Shown piece by piece: positions 50,151 through 59,440 of a stretch of 64,000 nt of DNA. A program made the translations under genes and the position numbers. A model generated the notes under the pieces. That model made no database searches. It was not told the origin of the DNA and saw only the letters and a program-made list of their open reading frames with translations. The DNA comes from Hymenobacter psoromatis. GTDB lineage: Bacteria > Bacteroidota > Bacteroidia > Cytophagales > Hymenobacteraceae. The stretch spans positions 186,001 through 250,000 of the forward strand of contig NZ_JAIFAG010000001.1 of assembly GCF_020012125.1 (NCBI RefSeq), read 5' to 3'. Positions within the stretch are counted from its first letter, which is position 1; each line of letters starts with the position of its first letter.

Positions 50151-51791
50151 ATGAAAAATTTTATGTCTTTAGGAGGAGCTACCCGGCGCAAGGCTTTTAC
50201 GGCCACGCTGGGCCTGGGCTTGCTGCTAGGAGCCTGCAACGTAACCAACGTGGTGCCGCAGGATGCGCTGTCGGAAACGGCCGTATATACCGACCCGGCC
50301 CGGATTGCCCTGGCTGTAACGGGCGTGTACAACGCGGCCCAGGTGGGTTTTTATAACGGCACCTCGGGTGGCGGGCGGGGCTACCCGTTTGGCGCGGCCT
50401 CTACGGACCTGGGCGATGCCCGCGGGGAGGACGTGACTGATATGGCCGGTTTCTTCGGTATTGTATTCAGGAACAATATCACGGCCAATAGCCCCAATAT
50501 CGTGTATATGTGGGCCAACTGCTACGCGCTGATTAACCAAGCTAACGTAACCATTGAAGGAATTCAGCAGGCGGCGACAGCGGGGGTTATCCCGGCCGCT
50601 ACCGAGGCGGGGTACGAAGGCGAAATGCGCTTTTTGCGGGCGCTGGCGCACATGGAACTGGTTATCAACTTCTCCAAACCCTACACCGATGGCAACGGCA
50701 ATAACGCCGGCGTACCCTACCGCGATACGCCCATCAACACGCCAGAGGCCCTGGGAGCTGCCGGGCTGGTAGGCCGGGGTCTGGTATCCGACGTGTACAC
50801 CAAGATGCTGGCCGACCTGGACTTTGCCGAGGCTAATCTGTCGAGTGATGCCGGAGCGCTGAAGACCCATGCCACTAAGGCGGCGGCCATTGCCTTGAAG
50901 CAGCGCCTGCATATCTACCAGGGCGACTGGGCCGGGGCTATCACGGAGGGTAACAAGCTCATCAGCGGTACTTCTACGTTCACCAGCCCTATCAACGGTC
51001 TGGTACTAATGCCAACGCAACGGTCTGCCTTCGTGGGAGCAGGTACTACGAACGAGAGTATCTTCTCGATTGAAAACAGCAACATCAGCAATCCCGGCGT
51101 AAACGGAGCCATACCCAACGTTTTTGGTTCAGCCTCTACCCCGACAGATTCCATTCCTGGTATCAACGGTCGCTCGCTGCTTGGGGTGAGCCCCATTCTG
51201 TACAATGCACCATTCTTTACCTGCAATGACCTGCGCCGCACCGAGATGATGCAGCAAGATGGCGTGCGTCCGTGCTACGTTATCCGGAAGTACCTAGACG
51301 CGGCTACCTCGACGGACTACAACCCCATTATGCGCTACGCCGAAGTGCTGCTGAACCAGGCCGAGGCTCAGGCCCGCAGCGGTAATGATGCCCAAGGGCT
51401 GGCCCTGCTTAACGCCGTGCGTAACCGCTCGGTGGCCGCCACCGACCAGTACGCGGCTGGGTCTCTCACAGGTACCAAGCTAGTACAGGCCATCCTGAAC
51501 GAGCGCCGCATTGAGTTCGTAGGCGAGGGCTTGCGCTGGGGCGATATCTCCCGCCTGGCTACCGACCCCGTGTATGCGCCCATTCCAGGCGGTGGTATTC
51601 CTGGCAAGCTGAACGGCCAGGCCAGTCAGTTTACGATTGCTAGCTACATCTGCGGAGCCGGGGCTACCCCCAAGTTGGCAGCCGTGCCCTACAAGGGAGC
51701 GGCTAATAGCACGTTGTTTCTGTGGCCCATCCCTAGCACCGAAACGCAGATTAACCCTACCCTAGCTGGCCAGCAGAACCCCGGCTACTAG
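50151..51791 (+). CDS. SusD/RagB-family nutrient-binding lipoprotein
   Basis: A 546-residue SusD-type lipoprotein. The ATG at 50151 is preferred to a TTG at 50133. The signal peptide ends in LGAC, followed by NVTNVVPQDALSETAVYTDP. Family features are the FLRALAHMELVINFSKPYTD helix pair, MRYAEVLLNQAEAQARSG and the C-terminal LNERRIEFVGEGLRWGDISR. It is the partner of the SusC protein upstream. A strong terminator follows, ending this two-gene operon. Confidence 0.95.
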   Translation: MKNFMSLGGATRRKAFTATLGLGLLLGACNVTNVVPQDALSETAVYTDPARIALAVTGVYNAAQVGFYNGTSGGGRGYPFGAASTDLGDARGEDVTDMAGFFGIVFRNNITANSPNIVYMWANCYALINQANVTIEGIQQAATAGVIPAATEAGYEGEMRFLRALAHMELVINFSKPYTDGNGNNAGVPYRDTPINTPEALGAAGLVGRGLVSDVYTKMLADLDFAEANLSSDAGALKTHATKAAAIALKQRLHIYQGDWAGAITEGNKLISGTSTFTSPINGLVLMPTQRSAFVGAGTTNESIFSIENSNISNPGVNGAIPNVFGSASTPTDSIPGINGRSLLGVSPILYNAPFFTCNDLRRTEMMQQDGVRPCYVIRKYLDAATSTDYNPIMRYAEVLLNQAEAQARSGNDAQGLALLNAVRNRSVAATDQYAAGSLTGTKLVQAILNERRIEFVGEGLRWGDISRLATDPVYAPIPGGGIPGKLNGQASQFTIASYICGAGATPKLAAVPYKGAANSTLFLWPIPSTETQINPTLAGQQNPGY

Positions 51792-51834
51792 GCATAATTT
51801 TTTAAGGGGAGTAGCCCTGTTTACTGCCCAGCTT

Positions 51835-51879
51835 AAGAGCCCCTGGCCTTCGTGGCCGGGGGCTCTTTTATTTTTTTTA
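51835..51879 (+). terminator. rho-independent terminator after SusD2
   Basis: The stem AAGAGCCCCTGGCC / GGCCGGGGGCTCTT with a small TTCG-containing loop is followed by a long T-rich run. The next SusC operon starts 116 bp later, so the two SusCD pairs are separate transcription units. Confidence 0.92.
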
Positions 51880-51994
51880 GGTAAATAATAAGCAGTAAGC
51901 CCCTTTTTGTGCATGTTATTCAAGTTTGCGCCATACTTTAGTGGCTTCACAGTGAACACATTTTTTAATCACACTTTCTTAACAAGCATTCCGC

Positions 51995-54900
51995 ATGAAG
52001 AAAAAGCTACTTATGAGCATAGTGCTCATGCTTACCCTGTTCCAGGCGGTGCTGGCCCAAACCCGCACGGTAACTGGACGGATAACGGACCAGAAAACCG
52101 GCGAGGGCCTGCCGGGTACTACGGTGCTTTTGAAAGGCACCACTACGGGGGTATCAACCAGTGCCGACGGGCGCTTTAGCCTGAGCGTGCCCGGAATAGG
52201 AGGTACTCTGGTGATTAGCTCAGTGGGCATGACCACCCAGGAAGTACTGCTAGGCGACCGCAACAACCTGGATATCGCGTTGGGGCCGGACAGCAAACAG
52301 CTGAGCGAAGTAGTTGTGCTCGGCTATGGGGAGCAGGTAAGCCGCCGCGAGCTAACGGGGTCGGTTGCTACCGTCAACTCCAACCAGTACAAGGACCAGC
52401 CCGTTACCGGTGTAGACCAGGCCCTGCAAGGCCGGGCGGCTGGGGTGCAGGTATCGCAAAATTCGGGGGCACCGGGCGGGGGCATTTCGGTGCGCGTGCG
52501 GGGGGCGGCCTCCATTCTGGCCAGCAGCGAGCCGCTGTACGTGGTGGATGGCCTGCCGATTAATACGGGCAACACGTCGCAGCTGGGTACGGGCAACCAG
52601 ACCACCAACGGCCTGAGCGACCTGAACCCCAACGACATTGCCACGATTGAAGTGCTAAAAGATGCTGCCGCGGCGGCCGTTTATGGTTCGCGGGGTTCCA
52701 ATGGGGTAGTGCTCATTACCACCAAGCGCGGCCAAGCCGGTAAAACGCAGGTAAACCTGGAGTACTACACGGGACGTTCGACGGTGTGGAAGCGCCCCAA
52801 GGTGATAGATGGCCCGCAGCAAACGCAGGTGTTTCTGGATGAAATCAGCAACTATTACCCGGCGAATGCTGATGGAACTATCAATGCGCTTGGAGTTCAA
52901 TTTCGCAGTCTCGCTGACCTAACCGCCTACTATTTCGGGCCTGGGGGCATAACGAAAGTCGGCAGTATATACCAGTATGCGCAGCCCGCTAATAATTTCT
53001 ACCGGCCGCTAAGCCAGTTTCAGGACCCCTCCACGGCTCCTACCACCGACTGGGTAAGCCCCGTGCTACGCTCGGCTCCCATCAGTAACTACGCCGTAAC
53101 CTTTTCGGGCGGCACGGATAAGTCGCGCTACCGCTTGTCGGTGAATGACTTCAACCAGCAGGGTACCCTGGTGGGCTCGGGCTATAACCGGGCCAGTGCC
53201 CGCCTGTCGCTGGATAACAACCTGTCGGATAAAATCCGAATGGGGTTATCAATTGGCTTAAGCTCGGCCGCGAATAATCGAGTTAACAACGACAACAGTA
53301 TTTACGGGGTGCTCACCACGGCTCGCTTATACGCTTCCGACCTGCCCGTATTTAATCCTAATGGGACCTACTACAAAAATGGCTCGCTCGAAAATCCCAT
53401 TGTAGCAGCCAACGTTCCGCTTATCAAGTCGGTAGATAACCGCCTGCTGGCCACGCAGTATACAGAGTTTGAGTTTATCAAAGACCTGCGCTACCGGGCC
53501 ACGTTCAGCCTCGACTACCTGTACGAGCGCGACGACCGCTTCTACCCGACTATCACCAACGCCGGGGCGTCGGTTAATGGTGATGCCTCGGCTGGCTCCG
53601 TGGAGCAGCCCCGCTTCAACCACATCAGCTCCGTTAATTATTCGCATATCTTCGCTACTGACCATTCGTTGACCGCCCTGGGCGTAGTAGAATATCAGCG
53701 CACCAGCTACAGCAGCATTTTTGCCGAGGCCACTGGTTTCCCTAGCAACTCTATTCAATTGCTGTCGGCGGGAGCGAACAAAACGGCCGCGACGTCTTTT
53801 GCGACCAACAGCACGCTGTTCAGCCAGTTGCTCAAGCTTAATTATGCCTACAAAGGCAAATACCTGCTGGGCGGCTCGGTGCGGCGCGATAACTCTTCGA
53901 ACTTCGGTATAAACAACCGGGTAGGCTATTTTGCGGCGGTGTCGGCGGGCTGGCGCGTGATTGACGAGGCATTTCTGAAGGGCCAGACGGCCCTGTCGGA
54001 ATTAAAGCTGCGCGCCAGCTTCGGCCAGACCGGTAACAACAACTTCGGCACCATTGCCAACGCTGACTTCCCGGCGGTGGGCCTCATCGGTGGGGGCTAC
54101 AACTACCAGGGCCAGGGTGGCCTGGCACCTAGCCAGCTGGCCAACCCGGCGCTCAAGTGGGAGAGCACGAAAAACTACAACATCGGCCTGGATATCGCAA
54201 CCCTGCAAAACCGTATTTACCTGTCGGCGGATATCTATAAGCGTATTACCAGCAACCTGCTGCTGGCTGCCCCACTACCCCTCGATACGGGCTACCTGAG
54301 CTACAATGCCAACATCGGCAGCCTGGAAAATAAGGGCCTGGAGCTAGCCCTGACGACGATAAACCTGGCCGGCGATGGAAACAGCTTCGGCTGGACTACC
54401 AATTTCAATATCTCGTTCAATCGCAATAAAGTAACGGCCTTATCGGACCCTAGCCCCACGGGTATAGCGCAGGGCTTTGCCAGCCGCCTAAAAGTGGGCG
54501 AGCCGCTCGGAGCCTTTTATGGCTACCGCGTAGACCACATCTTCCAGACGCAGGATGAGATTAATACCCTGAACTCAAAGTCGCCCACGGGAGCGTACCA
54601 GACGGCGGCTACCCGCCCCGGCGATATCAAGTTTAAGGACCTGAACGGCGACGGCGTTGTTACGGCCGCTGACCAGGAAATCATCGGTAATGCCCAGCCT
54701 AAGTACTTCGGCGGCATCACGAACACCTTCCGCTACAAGGGGGTGGACTTGAACGTGTTCTTCCAGTTCAACGTGGGTAACCAGATTTACAACAACCCGC
54801 GGGCCTACAACCAGGGCATGAGTTCGGTATACGGCCAGGATGTGGCCGTGCTGAACCGCTGGACGCCAACTAACACCAATACCGACGTGCCGCGCGCCGT

Positions 54901-55198
54901 GTATGGCGACCCGAATGGCAATACCCGCACGTCGGACCGCTTCCTGGAAAACGGCTCTTATGGTCGTTTCAAGACGGTAACACTGGGCTACAACCTGCCG
55001 ACGGACCTGATTTCACACGTGCACGTGCGCACGCTGCGCTTCTACGTGCAGGCCCAAAACCTGGTCACGTTCACCAAGTACACGGGCCTCGACCCGGAGC
55101 TGAATACCGTGGCCGGGTCTAATACGGCGCTGGGCACGGACTTCTTCACCTACCCGCAGGCCCGGACCATCACGGGTGGAGTAAACCTCGGCTTTTAA
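51995..55198 (+). CDS. SusC/RagA-family TonB-linked outer-membrane protein
   Basis: A 1067-residue SusC-type receptor. It has a signal peptide (KKKLLMSIVLMLTLFQAVLA), carboxypeptidase-regulatory-like domain (about 25-100; TGRITDQKTGEGLPGTTVLL), plug (VVVLGYGEQVSRRELTGSV, SEPLYVVDGLPINTG, LKDAAAAAVYGSRGSNGVVLITTKRG) and barrel ending ARTITGGVNLGF. No STN domain. The N-terminal region is close to that of the receptor at 46968, while the plug and barrel are less alike. SusD3 follows 21 bp downstream. The substrate is unknown. Confidence 0.95.
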   Translation: MKKKLLMSIVLMLTLFQAVLAQTRTVTGRITDQKTGEGLPGTTVLLKGTTTGVSTSADGRFSLSVPGIGGTLVISSVGMTTQEVLLGDRNNLDIALGPDSKQLSEVVVLGYGEQVSRRELTGSVATVNSNQYKDQPVTGVDQALQGRAAGVQVSQNSGAPGGGISVRVRGAASILASSEPLYVVDGLPINTGNTSQLGTGNQTTNGLSDLNPNDIATIEVLKDAAAAAVYGSRGSNGVVLITTKRGQAGKTQVNLEYYTGRSTVWKRPKVIDGPQQTQVFLDEISNYYPANADGTINALGVQFRSLADLTAYYFGPGGITKVGSIYQYAQPANNFYRPLSQFQDPSTAPTTDWVSPVLRSAPISNYAVTFSGGTDKSRYRLSVNDFNQQGTLVGSGYNRASARLSLDNNLSDKIRMGLSIGLSSAANNRVNNDNSIYGVLTTARLYASDLPVFNPNGTYYKNGSLENPIVAANVPLIKSVDNRLLATQYTEFEFIKDLRYRATFSLDYLYERDDRFYPTITNAGASVNGDASAGSVEQPRFNHISSVNYSHIFATDHSLTALGVVEYQRTSYSSIFAEATGFPSNSIQLLSAGANKTAATSFATNSTLFSQLLKLNYAYKGKYLLGGSVRRDNSSNFGINNRVGYFAAVSAGWRVIDEAFLKGQTALSELKLRASFGQTGNNNFGTIANADFPAVGLIGGGYNYQGQGGLAPSQLANPALKWESTKNYNIGLDIATLQNRIYLSADIYKRITSNLLLAAPLPLDTGYLSYNANIGSLENKGLELALTTINLAGDGNSFGWTTNFNISFNRNKVTALSDPSPTGIAQGFASRLKVGEPLGAFYGYRVDHIFQTQDEINTLNSKSPTGAYQTAATRPGDIKFKDLNGDGVVTAADQEIIGNAQPKYFGGITNTFRYKGVDLNVFFQFNVGNQIYNNPRAYNQGMSSVYGQDVAVLNRWTPTNTNTDVPRAVYGDPNGNTRTSDRFLENGSYGRFKTVTLGYNLPTDLISHVHVRTLRFYVQAQNLVTFTKYTGLDPELNTVAGSNTALGTDFFTYPQARTITGGVNLGF

Positions 55199-55219
55199 TT
55201 TTATTCGTCAGTTCGTACT

Positions 55220-56581
55220 ATGAAACTTAATTCTTTTCACTGGCTACTGGCCAGTGCTGCTTTCACCCTGACGCTGGGGCTGGGCGGCTGCAACAAAGCG
55301 CTGGACGTGCAGCCCCAGGCGGCTATCAATTCCTCCATTGGCTACACCACCAAGGAGGACGCCGCCGCCGGCTTAGTTGGCTGCTACGACGCAGTGCAGG
55401 CGGCCGACTACCAGGGGGTAGGATACTCTTCTATGGGGGAGCTGATTTCGGGTAATATTCTGGAAGTAGGAACCTACAATACTACTTTCGGCTACATAGG
55501 ACAAAACCTGCTCGCGGGCGATAACGTGCAGATACAAAATACGTGGCAGGTCATTTACGACGGTATCAACCGCGTTAATTACCTGCTGCAGCAGAGCGAC
55601 AATATCACCGACCCGGCCTTTCCGAAGCTGACTACCCAGGCCGAAGCCCGCTGCCTGCGCGCTTACAACTACATGAACCTGCTGGGCTATTGGGGCGGTA
55701 CGACGCAGGGCTTTGGCTACCCCAGTGGGGTAGGGGTGCCTCTGCGCCTGCTACCTGTGCCCAGTACCACGGAGGCTACCCCCATCGCCCGCGCTTCGGA
55801 GGCCGATGTGGTGACGGCCATCCGGGCCGACTTGGATTTTGCCATCGCCAACCTGCCCGTGGCCGCGAGCGGCGGGTCGGTGCGCTGCACCAAAAACGCG
55901 GCGCTGGCACTGCGGGCCCGGCTGGAGCTGTGGCTGCGTAACTATGCCGACGCGCTGAAATATGCCCAGCAGGTGCCGGCCGTAGCAGGCTTTGCCTCGC
56001 TGTCGCTGGCTTCCACCACTATTCCCGATGCCATCTGGCAGCTGTCTTTCTCCAACACCGACCAGAACTTATATGCCTTCTACTGGTATCCTTCGCCCGG
56101 TGGCCGCAACGAGTTTGACCCCGGCCCGGCCCTGATTGCCGCCCACCCGGCCGGCGATAAGCGCCTACCTATCAATAACAACCTCACACCCGCTGGTACC
56201 ACGCTGAAGTACACCCACACGGCCACCCGTGACGATTACTTCAGCTGCGTGCGCTATGCCGAGGTGGTGTTGACGACTGCCGAAGCCGCCGCGCAGACCG
56301 GCGACCTGATAACGGCTACTGCCCAGCTCAACATCATCCGCAGCCGGGCCGGCCTGGCTCCCAGCACCGCTACGACCGCGGCCGACCTGGTGACCGATAT
56401 TCTGCTTCAGCGCCGCCTGGAGCTGGCCTACGAAGGGCAGTACTGGATGGACTTGCGCCGCACAAATACCGTGCAAACGACGCTGCCAACCTACACCCAA
56501 ACTTTCCGTAACCTGTTCCCCCTCCCCACGCGGGAGGTGAACATTACGGGTGGTATCATCGTGCAGAACACGGGTTTCTAA
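55220..56581 (+). CDS. SusD/RagB-family nutrient-binding lipoprotein
   Basis: A 453-residue SusD-type lipoprotein with lipobox LGGC and mature start NKALDVQPQAAINSS. The family helices EARCLRAYNYMNLLGYWGG and RYAEVVLTTAEAAAQTGD, and the tail LQRRLELAYEGQYWMDLRRTN, are all present. It is shorter than SusD2 by about 90 residues, mostly in the loops that shape the ligand site. Partner of the SusC protein at 51995. A hairpin terminator follows 15 bp after the stop. Confidence 0.95.
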   Translation: MKLNSFHWLLASAAFTLTLGLGGCNKALDVQPQAAINSSIGYTTKEDAAAGLVGCYDAVQAADYQGVGYSSMGELISGNILEVGTYNTTFGYIGQNLLAGDNVQIQNTWQVIYDGINRVNYLLQQSDNITDPAFPKLTTQAEARCLRAYNYMNLLGYWGGTTQGFGYPSGVGVPLRLLPVPSTTEATPIARASEADVVTAIRADLDFAIANLPVAASGGSVRCTKNAALALRARLELWLRNYADALKYAQQVPAVAGFASLSLASTTIPDAIWQLSFSNTDQNLYAFYWYPSPGGRNEFDPGPALIAAHPAGDKRLPINNNLTPAGTTLKYTHTATRDDYFSCVRYAEVVLTTAEAAAQTGDLITATAQLNIIRSRAGLAPSTATTAADLVTDILLQRRLELAYEGQYWMDLRRTNTVQTTLPTYTQTFRNLFPLPTREVNITGGIIVQNTGF

Positions 56582-56596
56582 ACCCGCTGTTTATTG

Positions 56597-56635
56597 AAAA
56601 AAAGCCCCCGGCCAACTTTTGGCCGGGGGCTTTTT
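56597..56635. terminator. bidirectional rho-independent terminator (SusD3 / hslU)
   Basis: AAAAAAAGCCCCCGGCC and GGCCGGGGGCTTTTT form a long GC stem around an AACTTTT loop, with A and T runs outside. It serves SusD3 on the plus strand and hslU on the minus strand. Confidence 0.92.
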
Positions 56636-56660
56636 AATGCGTTATAAACGCCCTCGTTTA

Positions 56661-58091
56661 TCACAGAATGTACTGGCTCATGTCACGGTTTTTCACCATG
56701 TCGCGCAGGCGCTCTTCCACCAGCTGCGGGGTGATGGTGAGCGCTGCGCCGGCCGCGATTTTATCCGGTACGTCGTAAAGCAGGTCGTTGAGCAGGCGGC
56801 TCATCACGGTGTGCAGGCGGCGGGCCCCGATGTTTTCGACTTCGGAATTGACCTCGGCCGCGATGTCGGCCACTTTGAGCAGGGCCTCGTCCTCAAAAAT
56901 CAACTGCACGTCTTCGGAAGCCAGCAGGGCTTGGTACTGCTTGGTGAGGGCGTTTTTGGGGTCTTTGAGAATGCGGTAAAAGTCGTCTTTGGTCAGGCTT
57001 TGCAGCTCTACCCGGATGGGGAAGCGGCCTTGCAGCTCGGGAATGAGGTCCGAGGGCTTGCTGACGTGGAAGGCCCCAGCGGCGATAAACAGGATGTGGT
57101 CGGTGTTCACGATGCCGTACTTGGTGTTCACGGCCGAACCCTCCACGATGGGTAGCAAATCGCGTTGCACACCCTGGCGGCTCACGTCGGGGCCGCCGTT
57201 CTTGCCGCCGCCAGCGGTAGCTACCTTGTCAATCTCATCAATGAAGATGATGCCCGAATTCTCGGTCTGGCGGATGGCCTCCTCTTTGATTTCATCCATA
57301 TCCACGAGCTTGGCGGCCTCCTCGTCGAGCAGAATTTTGCGGGCTTCGGCCACGGTCACCTTGCGCTTGCGCTGCTTTTTGGGCATCATCGAGCCCAGCA
57401 TATCCTGCAAACCCGACATCGTGGCTTCATCCATCATGCCCGGCGCGCCCATGATGCCCACGCTTGGGCCGCCCTGCGCCACGCTGATTTCGATGCGGCG
57501 GTCTTCCAGCTCACCATTGCGAATTTTCTGGCGGAAGCGCTCGCGGGTGCGCTCGTTTAGCTCCTGGTCCGAGTTGGGCACGGCATCGCCGGCAATGCTC
57601 TCGGCGCTGATGCCGATGCCGAAACCCAGGCTGGAGCTACTACCCCCCTCTTTAGCCGGAGCCTTGAGGGGCGGGATGAGCGCATCGAGGATAATGTCTT
57701 CCACGGCCTGGGCAGCCTGGGCTTTCACCTCCTCCTGGCGGCGCTGGCGCAGGCGGCTCACAGCCTGCTCGGCCAGGTCGCGCACCATGCTTTCCACGTC
57801 GCGCCCCACGTAGCCAACTTCGGTAAACTTGCTGGCCTCGACCTTCACAAACGGCGCATCGGCCAGGATGGCGAGGCGGCGGGCAATCTCGGTTTTGCCC
57901 ACGCCCGTGGCCCCAATCATCAGAATATTGTTCGGCACAATCTCCTTTTGCATGTCGGCCGGAGCGTGCAGCCGCCGCCAGCGGTTGCGCAGCGCAATGG
58001 CCACGTGGCGCTTGGCCTCATGCTGGCCGATGATATACTTATCGAGTTCGGCCACAATCTGGGCCGGGGTAAGAAAGGTGGTAGCTAGCAT
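56661..58091 (-). CDS. hslU: ATP-dependent protease ATPase subunit HslU
   Basis: A 476-residue AAA+ unfoldase that feeds substrates to the HslV peptidase. It has Walker A GATGVGKTE, Walker B GIIFIDEIDK, pore loop GYVGRD and C-terminal DMSQYIL, the tail that docks into HslV. The I-domain (about 110-260) contains a glycine/methionine-rich stretch (GIMGAPGMMDE) seen in Bacteroidota relatives. hslV is not adjacent, in contrast to the hslVU operons of proteobacteria. A palindromic repeat sits just upstream. Confidence 0.96.
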   Translation of the reverse strand: MLATTFLTPAQIVAELDKYIIGQHEAKRHVAIALRNRWRRLHAPADMQKEIVPNNILMIGATGVGKTEIARRLAILADAPFVKVEASKFTEVGYVGRDVESMVRDLAEQAVSRLRQRRQEEVKAQAAQAVEDIILDALIPPLKAPAKEGGSSSSLGFGIGISAESIAGDAVPNSDQELNERTRERFRQKIRNGELEDRRIEISVAQGGPSVGIMGAPGMMDEATMSGLQDMLGSMMPKKQRKRKVTVAEARKILLDEEAAKLVDMDEIKEEAIRQTENSGIIFIDEIDKVATAGGGKNGGPDVSRQGVQRDLLPIVEGSAVNTKYGIVNTDHILFIAAGAFHVSKPSDLIPELQGRFPIRVELQSLTKDDFYRILKDPKNALTKQYQALLASEDVQLIFEDEALLKVADIAAEVNSEVENIGARRLHTVMSRLLNDLLYDVPDKIAAGAALTITPQLVEERLRDMVKNRDMSQYIL

Positions 58092-58127
58092 TCGGGAAAA
58101 TAGAGGGGGTAGGAAAGGGCAATGAGT

Positions 58128-58235
58128 AAAGAACGGTCATGCTGACGAAGGAAGCATCTCTACTGCGTAACTAATTCCAATCGTCAGAATTACTATGCGG
58201 TAGAGATGCTTCCTTCGTCAGCATGACCGTTCTTT
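58128..58235. repeat. palindromic intergenic repeat, family 1 variant
   Basis: The left arm 58128-58170 (AAAGAACGGTCATGCTGACG...) pairs with 58194-58235 with few mismatches. The tips and the AAGCATCTCTAC core match the other family 1 copies, but the middle differs (ACGAAGG in place of GCTTGTCG). It sits between hslU and porQ. Confidence 0.87.
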
Positions 58236-58262
58236 AGTTAACAAAGCAGTTAGCGTTTCTTC

Positions 58263-59285
58263 TCAAGGAGTAGCCGCCCCAAAACGATGGCTGAGGGTAA
58301 TATAGTTGCTACTGCCCGCGGCTTGCAGGGTCGCATACGTGTAATCGAGCTGAAACTGCGAAATCCGCACCATTGCCCCGAAGCTGAAGCCGGCCCCGCC
58401 GCCCACGTTATCGAGGCGCAGCTCGCGGGCTTGCAAATGGTTGTAGCCCGCGCGCAGGCTCAGGCCCTTGCCTAGCAGCAGCTCGGCCCCCACGGTGAGG
58501 TGCCGGGCCAGGTTGTCGGCGAAGTTTTTACTGGCCCGCACTGTGTCGCCGGCCGGGTTGGTCGAGGTCGCGTTGGGGTCCAGATATTGAATATTCCACT
58601 GCTGCAAGTGGTGGGCCGTAAAGGTGAAGCGCAATGGCATGTGCTCGGGCTTGATGGTAGTGCCCAGCTGCACATCGAGGGGTAGGGGCTCACGGGCGCG
58701 GGCAATGTAGGGCACCAGCATTCCGCCCGCGTTCTTCACCACCAGGCCCACCGTAAAATCCTGGTCCGCCCGTGGCTTGTAGAGCACGCCTGCATCGCCG
58801 GCCAGCGCTAGTGCCCGCACGCCCGCAATGCTCGACACGGCCAGCTTGGCCGTGAGGCCGAAGGTAAACTTGCCCTTCGTATACGAGTCGGCCGCTGCCA
58901 GCACGTATTCATTCACCGCAAACGTACTCAGCAGGTTGCCCGCCGCGTCGTAGCTATCAAAGCTCCCGTAATTGAAATACGACAATCCTAATCCGAAGCG
59001 CCCACGCTTCTCGGTATTGAAGGCGTAGGCTAGCGTGCTCTGCTTAATATCCGCCACGTAGGCCACGTAGCTCGCGGCTGCGGCGTTGTCATTAGCGTTG
59101 TACAGCAGCGCCGGGCTGGCAAAAAATTGCGTCGGGTCGGCACTGCGGGCCGAGGCCGTCATGCCGCCCAGCCCGGCCAGCTGCGCCGAGGGGGGTAGGG
59201 ACAGACTCTGAAACGCCGCCCGCCCGCCAATCTGAGCCTGGGCGGCGAAGGACAGCAGCAGAAAAAACGGTAGCAGTTGTTTCAT
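58263..59285 (-). CDS. porQ: type IX secretion system protein PorQ
   Basis: A 340-residue outer-membrane beta-barrel of the PorV/PorQ/FadL-like group. It has a signal peptide (cleaved near AAQAQ), then GGRAAFQSLSLPPSAQLAGLGG, FASPALLYN and SYFNYGSFDSYDAAGN, which fit PorQ better than the longer PorV. Barrel strands end in YITLSHRFG. In Porphyromonas, PorQ works with PorU, PorV and PorZ in attaching secreted cargo to the surface. None of those partners is in this window. A PorE-like gene lies 3 kb away. Confidence 0.86.
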   Translation of the reverse strand: MKQLLPFFLLLSFAAQAQIGGRAAFQSLSLPPSAQLAGLGGMTASARSADPTQFFASPALLYNANDNAAAASYVAYVADIKQSTLAYAFNTEKRGRFGLGLSYFNYGSFDSYDAAGNLLSTFAVNEYVLAAADSYTKGKFTFGLTAKLAVSSIAGVRALALAGDAGVLYKPRADQDFTVGLVVKNAGGMLVPYIARAREPLPLDVQLGTTIKPEHMPLRFTFTAHHLQQWNIQYLDPNATSTNPAGDTVRASKNFADNLARHLTVGAELLLGKGLSLRAGYNHLQARELRLDNVGGGAGFSFGAMVRISQFQLDYTYATLQAAGSSNYITLSHRFGAATP

Positions 59286-59310
59286 ATAACTAACAGGGTG
59301 GCGGGCGTGT

Positions 59311-59402
59311 AGTCAGCTTTGGCTTGCTGGGCCAACGAACATAGGGGGCACTTTAGCTTGCCGGAAGCCAGAAAAATTACCGTTGGCAAACTAAAGCTGA
59401 CT
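59311..59402. repeat. inverted repeat between lon and porQ
   Basis: AGTCAGCTTTGGCTTGC...CCAACG (59311-59337) pairs imperfectly with CGTTGGCAAACTAAAGCTGACT (59381-59402). An internal CTTTAGCTTGCC near 59351 repeats part of the word, and GCTAAAG words also occur near 59418 and near 35-41 at the start of the window. It lies upstream of porQ and downstream of lon. Confidence 0.6.
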
Positions 59403-59440
59403 CTACATTTTTCCGGTGAGCTAAAGCTAATCGCGCTACC

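Noticed and set aside
56661-58091. hslVU operon
   Set aside because: No hslV-like threonine protease gene is present on either side of hslU.
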